Positions 32,697 to 42,168 of a stretch of 64,000 nucleotides of DNA are shown here, in pieces. Source of the stretch: Brevibacterium atlanticum (GTDB lineage Bacteria; Actinomycetota; Actinomycetes; Actinomycetales; Brevibacteriaceae); assembly GCF_011617245.1 (NCBI RefSeq), contig NZ_CP050152.1, positions 930,001-994,000 of the forward strand. Reading direction: 5' to 3'. A program made the translations under genes and the position numbers. Below the pieces are notes generated by a model. That model had not been told where the DNA came from and made no database searches. It saw only the letters and a program-made list of their open reading frames with translations. The number at the start of each line of letters is the position of its first letter. Position 1 is the stretch's first letter.

Positions 32697-34328
32697 TTAG
32701 GGGAGGTGGTGGGTGTAGGTGCCGCCTAGGACGGTGGCCCGGATCGGGATCGTTGAGATCTCTTCGGGGGCGACGTTGCCTGGGTGCGTCTCCAGGGCGA
32801 CGAAGTCCGCGAGCTTGCCGCGGCTGAGCGTGCCCTTGTCCGCACCCTGCCCCGAACCGACCGCGGCATCGACCGTGTAGGCCGCGATCGCCTCGTCGAC
32901 GCTCAGGCACTCCGCGGCCGATCCCATGACATCGCCCTCACGGGTGGCGCGGGTGACGAAGGCTTCGATGCCGCGCAGCACGTTCCCATCCGCGCACGGC
33001 CGGTCCGAACTGCCGGCCAGCAGCACACCGGCATCGACGAATGACTTCGCGCGATAGAGCAGCCTGCGCCGCTGCGGCCCGAGCGACCTGTTCATTCCGT
33101 CGCCGATGCCGTCGGCGAACGCGGACTGCGGGGTGACGACGATGCCGTGCTCGGCCAGTGTGGCCAGATGCTCATCGTGGACCATCGCGGCATGTTCGAT
33201 CCGGTTGGGCACGGCCCGCCGACCGTACCGGTTCTGCGCGTCGACGATGTTCTCAATCGCCGCATCCACGGCGGCATCGCCGATCGCATGCACCGCCACC
33301 GACCAGCCGGACGCATAGGTGTCAAGGATCTGCTGGCGGAGCACCTCGGCATCGTCCTGCAGGTACCCGGGATGATCCTTGCCCGCATAGTTCTCCCGCA
33401 GCGCCGCGGTCTCCCCGGACAGGGCCCCGTCCATGAAGAACTTCACCGGACCGATCGAGAGCAGATCATCGCCGAGGCCGGTGCGCAGTCCCGCATCGAG
33501 ACCGATGCCGAATCCGTCGGCCGAGTTCGCCGCGATCGGATGGAGACCGTCGGCCTGCGGCATGAGCTGGGCCCGCGCCCGCAGCTTGCCTTCCTCCCGG
33601 GCCCGCAGGTACGCGGAGATCTCGATGGGGGAGTGCCCGATCCACCCGTAGGCGATCCCGCACTCGCCGAACGAGGTGAGGCCCTCCTTCGCGTAGTACG
33701 CGGTGGCCAGATCGATCGCCTCGACGAGCGTGTCGAGCGAATACGGCCGGATGAGATCCTGGACGAGCGCCTGAGCGGTCTCCTCGAGCAGACCCGTCGG
33801 ATGCCCCGCCGCATCACGGACGACCTTGCCGCCGACAGGCTCTTCGAACCCGTCCGCGAGGATGCCCGCCCGGCGCATCGCCTCGGTGTTGACGATCGCG
33901 GCATGACCCGAGGTCTGCCGCATGAACAGCGGCCGGTCCCCGGTGATCTCGTCGAGGCGGGCCAGGTCCGGGTACTGACCGTCATAGTCGCGGTGGGCAT
34001 ACCCGGTGGCGTTGATCCATTCCCCGCCCGGCGTCGTCGCCGCGGCCTGTTCGAGGGCGGCATAGACATCGGGCAGCCCGCCCGGCAGCGCCGTGACGTC
34101 GACCGATGCGAGGGTGAGCCCGAACCAGGCGGTGTGGCAGTGGGCGTCGTGGAAGCCCGGCAGCACCGTCGCCCCGCCGAGCGATTCGACCCGGTCGGCG
34201 CTGATGCCGTCGAGTTCCTCGTCGAAGCCGACGATCCGGGAGCCCAGCACCCCGATCTTCCTCGCCCGCGGCCTGGCCGGATCGAGGGTGTGTGCGTCGA
34301 GGTCGGTGAAGATCGCGTCGATTCTCAT
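32697..34328 (-). CDS. YtcJ-like metal-dependent amidohydrolase (amidohydrolase-3)
   Basis: A 543-aa protein. Metal-site motifs are GFHDAHCH near residue 57, a lysine/histidine region near SIGPVKFFMDGAL, AVHAIGDAAVD near 340, RIEHAAMV near 370 and GSSDRPCADGN near 435. The family contains N-substituted formamide deformylases and other exoenzyme-type deacylases; the substrate is unknown. It starts at ATG 34328. The neighbouring ThDP enzyme upstream is on the same strand 48 nt away, a possible pair. Confidence 0.85.
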   Translation of the reverse strand: MRIDAIFTDLDAHTLDPARPRARKIGVLGSRIVGFDEELDGISADRVESLGGATVLPGFHDAHCHTAWFGLTLASVDVTALPGGLPDVYAALEQAAATTPGGEWINATGYAHRDYDGQYPDLARLDEITGDRPLFMRQTSGHAAIVNTEAMRRAGILADGFEEPVGGKVVRDAAGHPTGLLEETAQALVQDLIRPYSLDTLVEAIDLATAYYAKEGLTSFGECGIAYGWIGHSPIEISAYLRAREEGKLRARAQLMPQADGLHPIAANSADGFGIGLDAGLRTGLGDDLLSIGPVKFFMDGALSGETAALRENYAGKDHPGYLQDDAEVLRQQILDTYASGWSVAVHAIGDAAVDAAIENIVDAQNRYGRRAVPNRIEHAAMVHDEHLATLAEHGIVVTPQSAFADGIGDGMNRSLGPQRRRLLYRAKSFVDAGVLLAGSSDRPCADGNVLRGIEAFVTRATREGDVMGSAAECLSVDEAIAAYTVDAAVGSGQGADKGTLSRGKLADFVALETHPGNVAPEEISTIPIRATVLGGTYTHHLP

Positions 34329-34376
34329 GGCTCCACCTTAGTCAGAAACGCACTCGCTCAGGCACTGAGTCCACGT

Positions 34377-36119
34377 TCACGGCAAGCGGGCGCCGCGGAT
34401 GTCCGGGTCGGTGAGGCAGTGGACGAGCGAGAGCCCCTCGTGCTCGAGAGCGCGAGCGAACGCGTCGCGGAAGTCCTCTGTCTTCTCGACCCGGATCCCG
34501 AGCCCGCCGAAAGCCTGAGCCATGGCGGCGAAGTCCGGGTTGACCAGCCCCGTGGCGGTGGCCCGGCCCGGGTATTCGCGGTCCTGGTGGCCGCGGATCG
34601 TACCGTAGACCGCATTGTCGTTGACGACGACGGTGATGTTCGCCCCGTACTGCACGGCGGTGGCGATCTCCTGGCCGTTCATGAGGAAGTCCCCGTCCCC
34701 GGCGATGCAGAACACCGCCCGTTCGGGGTGGACGAGCCCGGCGGCGACCGCGGCCGGCAGACCGAATCCCATCGATCCGTTCCGCGGTCCCAGCGCTGAG
34801 GGGAATCCGTGCGTGGGCAGGAAGCGCGTTGCCCAGCCGGAGAAGTTCCCCGCCCCGTAGGTGATGATCGCATCGTCCGGCAGCAGGTCTCTGACGTGGA
34901 CGAATGCTTCGTCCATGTCGACATACCCGGTGCCCGACGAGCCCGAACCCGCCGAGGCGGCCGACCCTTCCGGCGGCACCTGCGGTTGCCGCCAGGCGTC
35001 GAGTTCGGCGCGGGCCCCGACCACCCAGTCCGGCAGCGGCACCGCGTCCTCGGCCGCCTCGGACAGGGCGTCGCCGAGCGGGGGTTCGTCGATCGAACCG
35101 TCCGAGGACACCGAATAGGTCCGTGTCCCGTCCTCGGTGAACAGGGCCCGGGCGAAGCGGGACACCGAGGTGACGATGTGCTGATCGAGGCGCCCGAAGT
35201 GGCCGTGGGCGTCGGGGTCGGGGCCGATGACGACGGTGCGCTGATCGGTGCCGATGCTGAATCCGTTCGTGGCCACATCGGTGCGCACACAGCCTAAGAA
35301 GATGTGCAGGTCCGCCTCGGCGAGGGTCTGTGTGGCCACCGGGGCAGCACCGAAGCCGAGGATGCCGAGGAAGTTCGGACAGTCGTGGTCGATGCCGTCG
35401 TAGGCACGGAAGGTCCCGAGCACCCCGAGCCCGCGATCGCGGGACCACTGCGCGATCCGCCGAGACGTCGACGGGGACCAGTCCTCCCCGCCGATGATGA
35501 GCACGGGACGGTCGGCGGCGGTGATGCGGGCCCGCAGCTCGGTGACATCCCCGGCGTATGGGGAGGCCGAACCGTGCACCCGCGGCGGCACCACGGTCCC
35601 GGCACTCGGGCGCACGAGCACATCCTCGGGCAGGCCGACGACGACGGGACCCGGCCGGCCGGTCACGGCGGTGTGCATGGCGTCGGCGACCACCTCGGCG
35701 GCCTTGTCCGGGTCATCGAGGGTGAGCACCTTCTTCGCGGTGGTGGCGAACCAGCCGTGCAGGTCGAATTCCTGGAAGGCCTCCCGGTCGCGATGATCGG
35801 TGGGGATGAGCCCGACGAAGACGACGAGCGGGGTCGCGTCCTGATAGGCAGTGTGGATGCCGACCTTGACGTTGGCGGCACCGGGCCCGCGGGTGACCAT
35901 GGCGATGCCGGGGATCCCGGTCATCCGGCCCTCGGCCACGGCCATATAGGACGCCCCGCCCTCCTGGCGGCAGACTACGGGCACGATGGAGGAGTCGTGA
36001 AGGCCGTCGATGACGTCGAGATAGGATTCGCCGGGAACGAGATAGGCACGGCGGACCCCGTGCGCTTCGAGCTCCTCGACGATGAGGTGGCCGGCGGAAG
36101 GCGACGCTGAGGTGTCCAT
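34377..36119 (-). CDS. Thiamine diphosphate enzyme, acetolactate-synthase-like
   Basis: A 580-aa protein of the AHAS/benzoylformate decarboxylase superfamily. The catalytic Glu lies in VVCRQEGGASYMA near residue 50. A central domain runs about 190-330, and the ThDP-binding motif GDGDFLMNGQEI continues to NDNAVYGTIR near 480-510. An insertion rich in Glu, Gly and Ser lies around 325-400. It is not clearly IlvB: no small subunit is adjacent. Decarboxylase, oxo-acid ligase or sulfoacetaldehyde-type functions remain possible. Confidence 0.83.
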   Translation of the reverse strand: MDTSASPSAGHLIVEELEAHGVRRAYLVPGESYLDVIDGLHDSSIVPVVCRQEGGASYMAVAEGRMTGIPGIAMVTRGPGAANVKVGIHTAYQDATPLVVFVGLIPTDHRDREAFQEFDLHGWFATTAKKVLTLDDPDKAAEVVADAMHTAVTGRPGPVVVGLPEDVLVRPSAGTVVPPRVHGSASPYAGDVTELRARITAADRPVLIIGGEDWSPSTSRRIAQWSRDRGLGVLGTFRAYDGIDHDCPNFLGILGFGAAPVATQTLAEADLHIFLGCVRTDVATNGFSIGTDQRTVVIGPDPDAHGHFGRLDQHIVTSVSRFARALFTEDGTRTYSVSSDGSIDEPPLGDALSEAAEDAVPLPDWVVGARAELDAWRQPQVPPEGSAASAGSGSSGTGYVDMDEAFVHVRDLLPDDAIITYGAGNFSGWATRFLPTHGFPSALGPRNGSMGFGLPAAVAAGLVHPERAVFCIAGDGDFLMNGQEIATAVQYGANITVVVNDNAVYGTIRGHQDREYPGRATATGLVNPDFAAMAQAFGGLGIRVEKTEDFRDAFARALEHEGLSLVHCLTDPDIRGARLP

Positions 36120-36293
36120 ACTCCATGCTTATCATTCTTTTGTCTCATGTGGTCCCCGCCCGGCGCATTCGACCGCCCAAGGCCGTAAGATCGGGCAACA
36201 ACGGAATCAGTGCGGGCACCCGCCTGAGCCCGTGAGCATGGAATCGTCGCCGATCAGGCGGCGAATGACGATTGACAGCCAGGAGGCTCACGC

Positions 36294-39116
36294 ATGACCG
36301 GCATCGACTCCGACCATCCATCGGCTTCGGCGATCTCCACCACCGGCGACGGTGCGGGAAGTCGGCGCGGGCGGGCAGGATTCCAGTCGAAGCCGCGCAA
36401 GGCCAAGCTCGAACGGGATCCGGGGATGCCGGCGAGCACCTGGCGACTGCGCTCGGACGCGTGGGAGTACCTGAAGTTCGCGATCAAACGTCTGGCCGCC
36501 AGCGGCGGGGACTTCTCGATGATCGCCGAGGACGGAGAGGTCTGGCGGTCGCTGCGGTCGCTGAAGACCATCGAACTCTACTGGGGCGGATTCGGGCAGC
36601 GCTACGTCGAGGACATCACAGATCTGCTCTCTGACGGCGAATTCGACCGGGCGCATGACATGATCACCCGCGCGGTCAACCGCCTGCGCGGGACTACCGT
36701 GCCCGATGTCGGCGAGGATGACCTCACCGAGGAGGAGCGCGCCGAACTCAAGGACAGGCAGGACCCCCGCCCCCGCTTCGAGGTCCTCATCGTCGACGAG
36801 ACCACCGAGGGCGGACGCGATGAACTCCACTCCGATCTGCTCAAGCTGCGCAACCCCTCCGACCAGTTCATCTACGACTACGTCATCGTCCCGACCGCCG
36901 ACGACGCCGTCGCCGCGGCCCTGACGAACCCGAACCTGCTCGCCTGCGTCATCCGCCCCGGCTTCACCGACGAGACCCGCGAAGTCCTCAGCCGCGACCT
37001 GCGCGATGCCGTAGCCTTCGCCCACGAGACGACGAAGGCCCTGCCGACGGGCCCGATGAGCCCGCTGAACTCGGTGCGACGAGTGCTGCGGCTGGCCGAT
37101 ACGCTGGCCAACCTGCGGCCCGAACTCGACCTCTACCTCATGGCCGGTGCGCACATCGAAAGCCTCGCCGGCGCTCTGACGCACCGGTTCCGGCGGGTCT
37201 TCCGCCGGGAGGACCAGTTCGAACTCCACCTGTCGCTGCTGCGCCGGCTGCAGCATCTCTACGACACCCCGTTCTTCACCGCGATCCGTGAGCACGCCCG
37301 CCGACCGGCTGGTGTCTTCCACGCCCTGCCCGTCTCCCGCGGCGGATCGGTCGTCGGTTCGAAGTGGATCGGGGACTTCATCGACTTCTACGGGCTCAAC
37401 CTGCTGCTCGCCGAATCCAGCGCCACCTCGGGGGAATTGGACTCCCTGCTGGCTCCGGTGAACACGCTGAAGAAGGCGCAGCTGCTGGCCGCGCGCGCCT
37501 TCGGAGCCAAGCGCACCTACTTCGTCACGAACGGAACATCGACGGCGAACAAGATCGTCCACCAGGCCGTGGTCTCACCCGACGAAGTCGTCATGGTCGA
37601 CCGCAACTGCCACAAATCCCACCACCATGCGCTCATGCTCACCGGCGCCAGGACCGCGTACCTCGAGGCCTACCCCCTCAACGACTTCGCGTTCTACGGG
37701 GCGGTGCCGCTGAGCCGGATCAAACAACTCCTGCTCGACTACCGGGCTGCCGGCCGCCTCGACGAAGTGCGGATGATCACCCTGACCAACTGCACATTCG
37801 ACGGCATCGTCTACGACCCGTACAAGGTCATGTCCGAATGCCTGGCGATCAAACCCGACCTCGTCTTCCTCTGGGACGAGGCCTGGTTCGCCTTCGCCCG
37901 CTTCCACCCGGTCACCCGCAAGCGCACCGCGATGGTCGCGGCCGAACGCCTCGAGGAGACCCTGTCCACCGACGCCCATGCCGCGGCCTACCGGGAACAG
38001 CGCGAGCGCCTGTTCGACCCCGAGACCGGGGCTTCGGCACCGGATGAGGTGTGGCTGGCCGAGGATCTGCTGCCGCCTCCGGACGCGACGATCCGCGTGT
38101 ATGCGACGCAGTCGACGCATAAGACGCTGACCGCTCTGCGGCAGGGTTCGATGATCCACGTCTACGATCAGGACTTCGCCGCCGGCGCCGAGGAGGCCTT
38201 CCACGAGGCGTACATGACACACACCTCGACCTCGCCGAACTATCAGATCCTCGCCTCCCTCGACCTCGGCCGTAGGCAGGTGGAGATGGAGGGCTTCGCG
38301 CTCGTGCAGAAGCAGCTCGACCTGGCGATGAGTCTGTCCTCGGCGATCGCGCGGCACCCGCTGCTGAAGAAGACGTTCAAGGTCCTCACCGCCGCCGACC
38401 TCATCCCAGCCGAGTACCGGGTCACCGAGCGGACGATGCCGCTGCGCGACGGCCTGGCGACGATGTGGAACGCGTGGGTCAAGGACGAATTCGTCGTCGA
38501 CCCCAGCCGTATCACTGTCGAGATCTCCGGCACCGGCGTCGACGGGGACACGTTTAAGCACGAGCACCTCATGGACCGCTACGGCATCCAGGTGAACAAG
38601 ACGAGCCGGAACACGGTGCTGTTCATGACGAACATCGGCACCTCCCGGTCGGCCGTGGCCTACCTCATCGAGGTCCTCGTCAAGCTCGCAGGGAAGTTCA
38701 CGGACCCACATGAGCTGCAGGCCCAGGACGCACTGACCGAACCGGCCGCTGTGATGCCGCCGCTGCCGGACTTCTCTGCCTTCGCTCCCGACTACGCCGC
38801 CGAGGTGCCGACCGCCGATCCGTCGAAGCAGCTGCCGGACGGCGACCTGCGCACCGCCTACTACGCGGGCCTGCGTCGGCAGAACATCGAACATGTGCTC
38901 CCACATGAGCTGCGCCGTCGCATCGATGGAGGGGAGCAGCCGGTCTCGGCCGGGTTCGTCACCCCCTACCCGCCGGGGTTCCCCGTGCTCGTGCCCGGGC
39001 AGGTCATCACCGCCGAGGTGCTCGACTTCATGTCCGCGCTCGACACCCGCGAGATCCACGGCTACGAGGCCAGGTTGGGCTACCGCGTGATCCTGCCGGA
39101 CGCCCTCGAGAGCTGA
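36294..39116 (+). CDS. Large Orn/Lys/Arg decarboxylase-family protein
   Basis: A 940-aa fold-type I PLP enzyme. An N-terminal receiver-like wing (about 60-300) precedes the catalytic core: VTNGTSTANKIVHQA near 410, MVDRNCHKSHHHA near 430, FLWDEAWFAFARF near 530 with the cofactor Asp, and the Schiff-base lysine in QSTHKTLTALRQGSM near 610. The C-terminal domain ends near ILPDALES. It is longer than the 710-755-aa inducible decarboxylases because of an extended N-terminus and linker. AGGAGG precedes ATG 36294 by 7 nt. It is likely an amino-acid decarboxylase; substrate unproven. Confidence 0.87.
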   Translation: MTGIDSDHPSASAISTTGDGAGSRRGRAGFQSKPRKAKLERDPGMPASTWRLRSDAWEYLKFAIKRLAASGGDFSMIAEDGEVWRSLRSLKTIELYWGGFGQRYVEDITDLLSDGEFDRAHDMITRAVNRLRGTTVPDVGEDDLTEEERAELKDRQDPRPRFEVLIVDETTEGGRDELHSDLLKLRNPSDQFIYDYVIVPTADDAVAAALTNPNLLACVIRPGFTDETREVLSRDLRDAVAFAHETTKALPTGPMSPLNSVRRVLRLADTLANLRPELDLYLMAGAHIESLAGALTHRFRRVFRREDQFELHLSLLRRLQHLYDTPFFTAIREHARRPAGVFHALPVSRGGSVVGSKWIGDFIDFYGLNLLLAESSATSGELDSLLAPVNTLKKAQLLAARAFGAKRTYFVTNGTSTANKIVHQAVVSPDEVVMVDRNCHKSHHHALMLTGARTAYLEAYPLNDFAFYGAVPLSRIKQLLLDYRAAGRLDEVRMITLTNCTFDGIVYDPYKVMSECLAIKPDLVFLWDEAWFAFARFHPVTRKRTAMVAAERLEETLSTDAHAAAYREQRERLFDPETGASAPDEVWLAEDLLPPPDATIRVYATQSTHKTLTALRQGSMIHVYDQDFAAGAEEAFHEAYMTHTSTSPNYQILASLDLGRRQVEMEGFALVQKQLDLAMSLSSAIARHPLLKKTFKVLTAADLIPAEYRVTERTMPLRDGLATMWNAWVKDEFVVDPSRITVEISGTGVDGDTFKHEHLMDRYGIQVNKTSRNTVLFMTNIGTSRSAVAYLIEVLVKLAGKFTDPHELQAQDALTEPAAVMPPLPDFSAFAPDYAAEVPTADPSKQLPDGDLRTAYYAGLRRQNIEHVLPHELRRRIDGGEQPVSAGFVTPYPPGFPVLVPGQVITAEVLDFMSALDTREIHGYEARLGYRVILPDALES

Positions 39117-39156
39117 GCGACACGGCAGGGCTGATCACTTTTCTGCCTCCTGCCGC

Positions 39157-39224
39157 CGAGCGGACCCTGGAGCGACGAAACCACCTCTTGTATGGGGTGG
39201 TTTCGTCGCTCCAGGGTCCGCTCG
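39157..39224. terminator. 29-bp-stem hairpin between decarboxylase and nuclease-like gene
   Basis: A perfect inverted repeat with arms 39157-39185 and 39196-39224 and a 10-nt loop; the arm contains GAGCGGACCC and GACGAAACCACC. It lies 40 nt past the decarboxylase stop. It is too large for a simple terminator and resembles the hairpin at 40295-40350. Confidence 0.8.
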
Positions 39225-39315
39225 TTGTATGTCGGGGTTGACGGGAACCTGACAGACCAGAAAAATATCTACAGTTTGCTTGTGTTTAATGGCATTTGAT
39301 ATGCATTATTGATCT

Positions 39316-40275
39316 ATGGTGACTGTATTCAGCGCGAGTGAGCTTCACTCTCTCGGGTACTCCGACGGTGACATCGGTGGTGCGTTGGACTGCTGTCTGG
39401 AGAAGGTGAGGCGTGGGCGGTTCGTTCTGCGCCGCGCCTGTGAGAATCGGGCACATGTGTCCCTTCATGAGATCCACATGGCGGCGGGTTCTCCGTACCC
39501 GGCGAACTTCGGCGACATCCGCGACAAAATCGAGACGGTGAAGATCCGCATTCGGTCACACGCTGGTGAGCTCCCTGAGGGCACTGTCTTCTCGCACGTG
39601 TCGGCGGCGATCATCCATGGGTTCGATCCGCCGGCCCTGGAAGCAGAATGCGCCGAGGTGGTCAGGCGCGGAATCAGCAAAGTCCGGCCGACTCTCGTTA
39701 TCAGGGATCGCGAGATCTCAGAGACCGATCGAACGCTCGTCGGCGACCTGCCCGTGACGACGATCCGCCGGACGCTGCTCGATATCGCCTATGACTACCC
39801 ACTGGAGACCTCGGTTCCGATCATCTCCGAGGCGCTGCGACGCGGCGACGCCTCGACGAATGATTTGGCGAAGCGAATCATTGCCAGCCGGCGAGGCTGC
39901 CGAGACGCTCGCCTGGCCCTCGAGCTCGCCGATGCCAGGCACGAATCGGCGGGGGAGTCCTTGTGTGCGGTGAAGTTCCATCGTTTCGGCATCACCGGAA
40001 TGATCCCGCAGGTCAATACGCGCGACAGTGCAGGAAGATGGATCGCTCGCAACGACTTCCGCCATGAGGATCTCGACGTCATCGTCGAATTCCACGGTGT
40101 GGGCAAGTACTACCTCAACGCAGGAGGTCCGGATCGAGCCAGTTCGGCCAATCACGAGCGGCACATGAAACTGCTCAACGCCGGATTCCGGGTCTTCAAC
40201 TTGGTGTGGGCCGACCTCTTCCGCGCCGAACCCTTCAGGCAGATCAAGGCCGTTCTGACAGCGTTGGGTGGCTAG
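39316..40275 (+). CDS. AbiEi-like/DUF559-type putative nuclease, orphan
   Basis: A 319-aa protein of a kind common in actinobacteria: an N-terminal winged-helix-like part (FSASELHSLGYSDGDIGGAL, then RRGRFVLRRA), a middle with FSHVSAAIIHGFDPP, and a C-terminal Vsr/PDDEXK-like fold (HESAGESL, RNDFRHEDLDVIVEFHGVGKY, with Asp, Glu and Lys). The preceding 90 nt are AT-rich compared with the surroundings. Large related hairpins flank it on both sides. It could be a nuclease or AbiEi-type regulator; no toxin partner is adjacent. Confidence 0.72.
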   Translation: MVTVFSASELHSLGYSDGDIGGALDCCLEKVRRGRFVLRRACENRAHVSLHEIHMAAGSPYPANFGDIRDKIETVKIRIRSHAGELPEGTVFSHVSAAIIHGFDPPALEAECAEVVRRGISKVRPTLVIRDREISETDRTLVGDLPVTTIRRTLLDIAYDYPLETSVPIISEALRRGDASTNDLAKRIIASRRGCRDARLALELADARHESAGESLCAVKFHRFGITGMIPQVNTRDSAGRWIARNDFRHEDLDVIVEFHGVGKYYLNAGGPDRASSANHERHMKLLNAGFRVFNLVWADLFRAEPFRQIKAVLTALGG

Positions 40276-40294
40276 GGGAGAGTGCGGGTGAGCG

Positions 40295-40350
40295 GACCCC
40301 GTGGCGGCGAGACCACCCTGTCCTGAGGGTGGTCTCGCCGCCACGGGGTC
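40295..40350. terminator. 25-bp-stem hairpin between nuclease-like gene and glnQ-type gene
   Basis: Arms 40295-40319 and 40326-40350, perfect, with a 6-nt loop. It sits between convergent genes and can terminate both. The left flank GAGCGGACCCC and the arm segment GCGAGACCACC echo the hairpin at 39157-39224. Confidence 0.85.
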
Positions 40351-40370
40351 GGCTCGGCGAAGAGTGGCAC

Positions 40371-41153
40371 CTACCCCAGCTGTCCGGGGTGGAGGACGCG
40401 GGAGAGGAAGTCCTTCGTCCGCTGCTCCTGCGGGCTGCCGATGACGTCCTTGGCAGGTCCGGCTTCGACGACGACTCCTCCGTCCATGAAGACGACACGG
40501 TCGGCGACCTGCCGGGCGAACTCCATCTCGTGGGTGACGACGACCATCGTCATTCCCGCCTCGGCGAGGTTGCGCATGACCTGGAGGACGTCACCGACGG
40601 TCTCGGGATCGAGCGCCGAGGTGGGTTCGTCGAAGAGCATGACATCGGGGTCCATGCTCAGTGCCCGGGCGATCGCCACCCTCTGCTGCTGACCGCCGGA
40701 GAGTGATCCGGGCTTGGCCTCCATCTTCTCGGACAGGCCGACCTTCGCGAGGTTCGTCTCGGCGACCTTGTTCGCTTCGGCCTTCGACCGGCCCAGCACC
40801 TTGGTCTGGGCGATCGTGAGATTCTCGCGCACCGTGAGGTGGCCGAAGAGGTTGAAGGACTGGAAGACCATGCCGATGCGGGTGCGGGCGGCGTCGATGT
40901 CGAGGTCCAGATCGGTCATGTCCATGCCGTCGACGACGATCGAACCTCCCGTCGGGGTCTCGAGCGTATTGATGCACCGCAGCATCGTCGACTTTCCCGA
41001 GCCTGAGGGCCCGATGACGCAGACGACCTCGCCCTTGTCGACGTCGAGGCTGATGTCGGTGAGGACCTGGTTCGTGCCGAAGCTCTTCTGCAGGTTGCGG
41101 ATCGCGATGATCGGGGTTGCGGTCGTCGCCGAGGTGGTGGGAACGTTCATCAT
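40371..41153 (-). CDS. Polar amino-acid ABC importer, ATPase
   Basis: A 260-aa GlnQ-type ATPase. Walker [10 protein letters not shown] near residue 45, [15 protein letters not shown] near 150, Walker [15 protein letters not shown] and H-loop VVVTHEM are all intact. The start is ATG 41153, overlapping the permease stop by 4 nt (ATGA), so the two are translationally coupled. Last gene of a three-gene operon with the permease and binding protein upstream. Confidence 0.94.
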   Translation of the reverse strand: MMNVPTTSATTATPIIAIRNLQKSFGTNQVLTDISLDVDKGEVVCVIGPSGSGKSTMLRCINTLETPTGGSIVVDGMDMTDLDLDIDAARTRIGMVFQSFNLFGHLTVRENLTIAQTKVLGRSKAEANKVAETNLAKVGLSEKMEAKPGSLSGGQQQRVAIARALSMDPDVMLFDEPTSALDPETVGDVLQVMRNLAEAGMTMVVVTHEMEFARQVADRVVFMDGGVVVEAGPAKDVIGSPQEQRTKDFLSRVLHPGQLG

Positions 41154-42025
41154 TTCACTCCAGAATCTGCGGAACCGTATTTGCGTTCGAGCACGCGTGA
41201 GAGATAGGACAGCGGGACTGTGATGATGAGGTAGCACAGCGCGATGACGATGAAGGGGGTGAGGTTCGCGGTGTTGACGATCTCTGCTCGGCCGAGTGCT
41301 GCGAGCTCACGGCCGTCGACCGAGGAGCCGAGGATGTAGGCCAGCGAGGAGTCCTTGGCGAGCAGGATGAGCTCGTTCGTCAGCGGCGGCAGGATGATCC
41401 GCATCGCCTGCGGCAGGACGATCGTGAACATCGCGCGCGAGGAGGACATGCCCAGTGATCGGGCGGCCTCGATCTGTCCCTTAGGCACCGCCTGAATGCC
41501 GGCGCGGATGGTCTCGGCCATATACGCCGAGGACACGAGGCCGAGGGCGATCATGATGATGACCAGCTGCGGCATGTTGAATCCGGGGAAGGCGACGGGC
41601 ACGCCGAATCCGAGGACGAGGAAGACGACGAGGGCGGGCAGCCCGCGGAAGAACTCGATGTAGATGGTCGCGAGCCAGCGGTAGACGCCGACCGAGGACA
41701 GTCGCATGAGGGCGACGAACAGGGCGATGATCAGCCCGAGAGCGAAGCCGAGGAACGTGTAGACGACGGTGTTCTTCAACGCCATTGTGATGACGTCGGG
41801 GAACATGCCTGTGGCGATGTCTATGCGACCGAAGGAGTCGATGAGCGTCGGCCAGTCGGCGAAGATCGCGATGAGGGCCGCGATGACGACGAGGATGGCG
41901 TACTGGATACTACGGGAGAGCTTCGCCTTCTGGCGTTTGCTCATCTTCGCTTTCGGAGTGGCGGTGGCGGCCGGGACGGCTGAGCCGGTCTGGCGGCCGT
42001 CCTCACTCGCAGTGGGAACTGACAT
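41150..42025 (-). CDS. Polar amino-acid ABC importer, permease
   Basis: A 291-aa membrane protein with a Lys-rich N-terminus ([11 protein letters not shown]) and about five membrane segments. The EAA-type loop [24 protein letters not shown] near residue 180 contacts the ATPase. [17 protein letters not shown] is typical of the HisM/GlnP group. It lies between the binding protein and ATPase genes. Confidence 0.93.
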   Translation of the reverse strand: MSVPTASEDGRQTGSAVPAATATPKAKMSKRQKAKLSRSIQYAILVVIAALIAIFADWPTLIDSFGRIDIATGMFPDVITMALKNTVVYTFLGFALGLIIALFVALMRLSSVGVYRWLATIYIEFFRGLPALVVFLVLGFGVPVAFPGFNMPQLVIIMIALGLVSSAYMAETIRAGIQAVPKGQIEAARSLGMSSSRAMFTIVLPQAMRIILPPLTNELILLAKDSSLAYILGSSVDGRELAALGRAEIVNTANLTPFIVIALCYLIITVPLSYLSRVLERKYGSADSGVK

Positions 42026-42115
42026 GGTGTTGTCCTTCGGAGACGGTGGCGGGGGCGCCCGCCGGATTGCGTGCCGTGAGAGGCGGGTGGGACTGGGCTG
42101 TCGAACTCAAGTGAA

Positions 42116-42157
42116 CGGGCGGTCGCCTGCGACCTCGTCGTCGCAGGCGGCCGCCCG
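42116..42157 (-). terminator. Intra-operon hairpin between binding protein and permease
   Basis: Arms 42116-42132 and 42141-42157 pair with one G-U; the loop is CCTCGTCG. It lies 12 nt past the binding-protein stop on the transcribed strand and has no T-run. It may partly terminate or protect the upstream mRNA, raising binding protein over membrane parts. Confidence 0.7.
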
Positions 42158-42168
42158 ATCGGGTGCGA

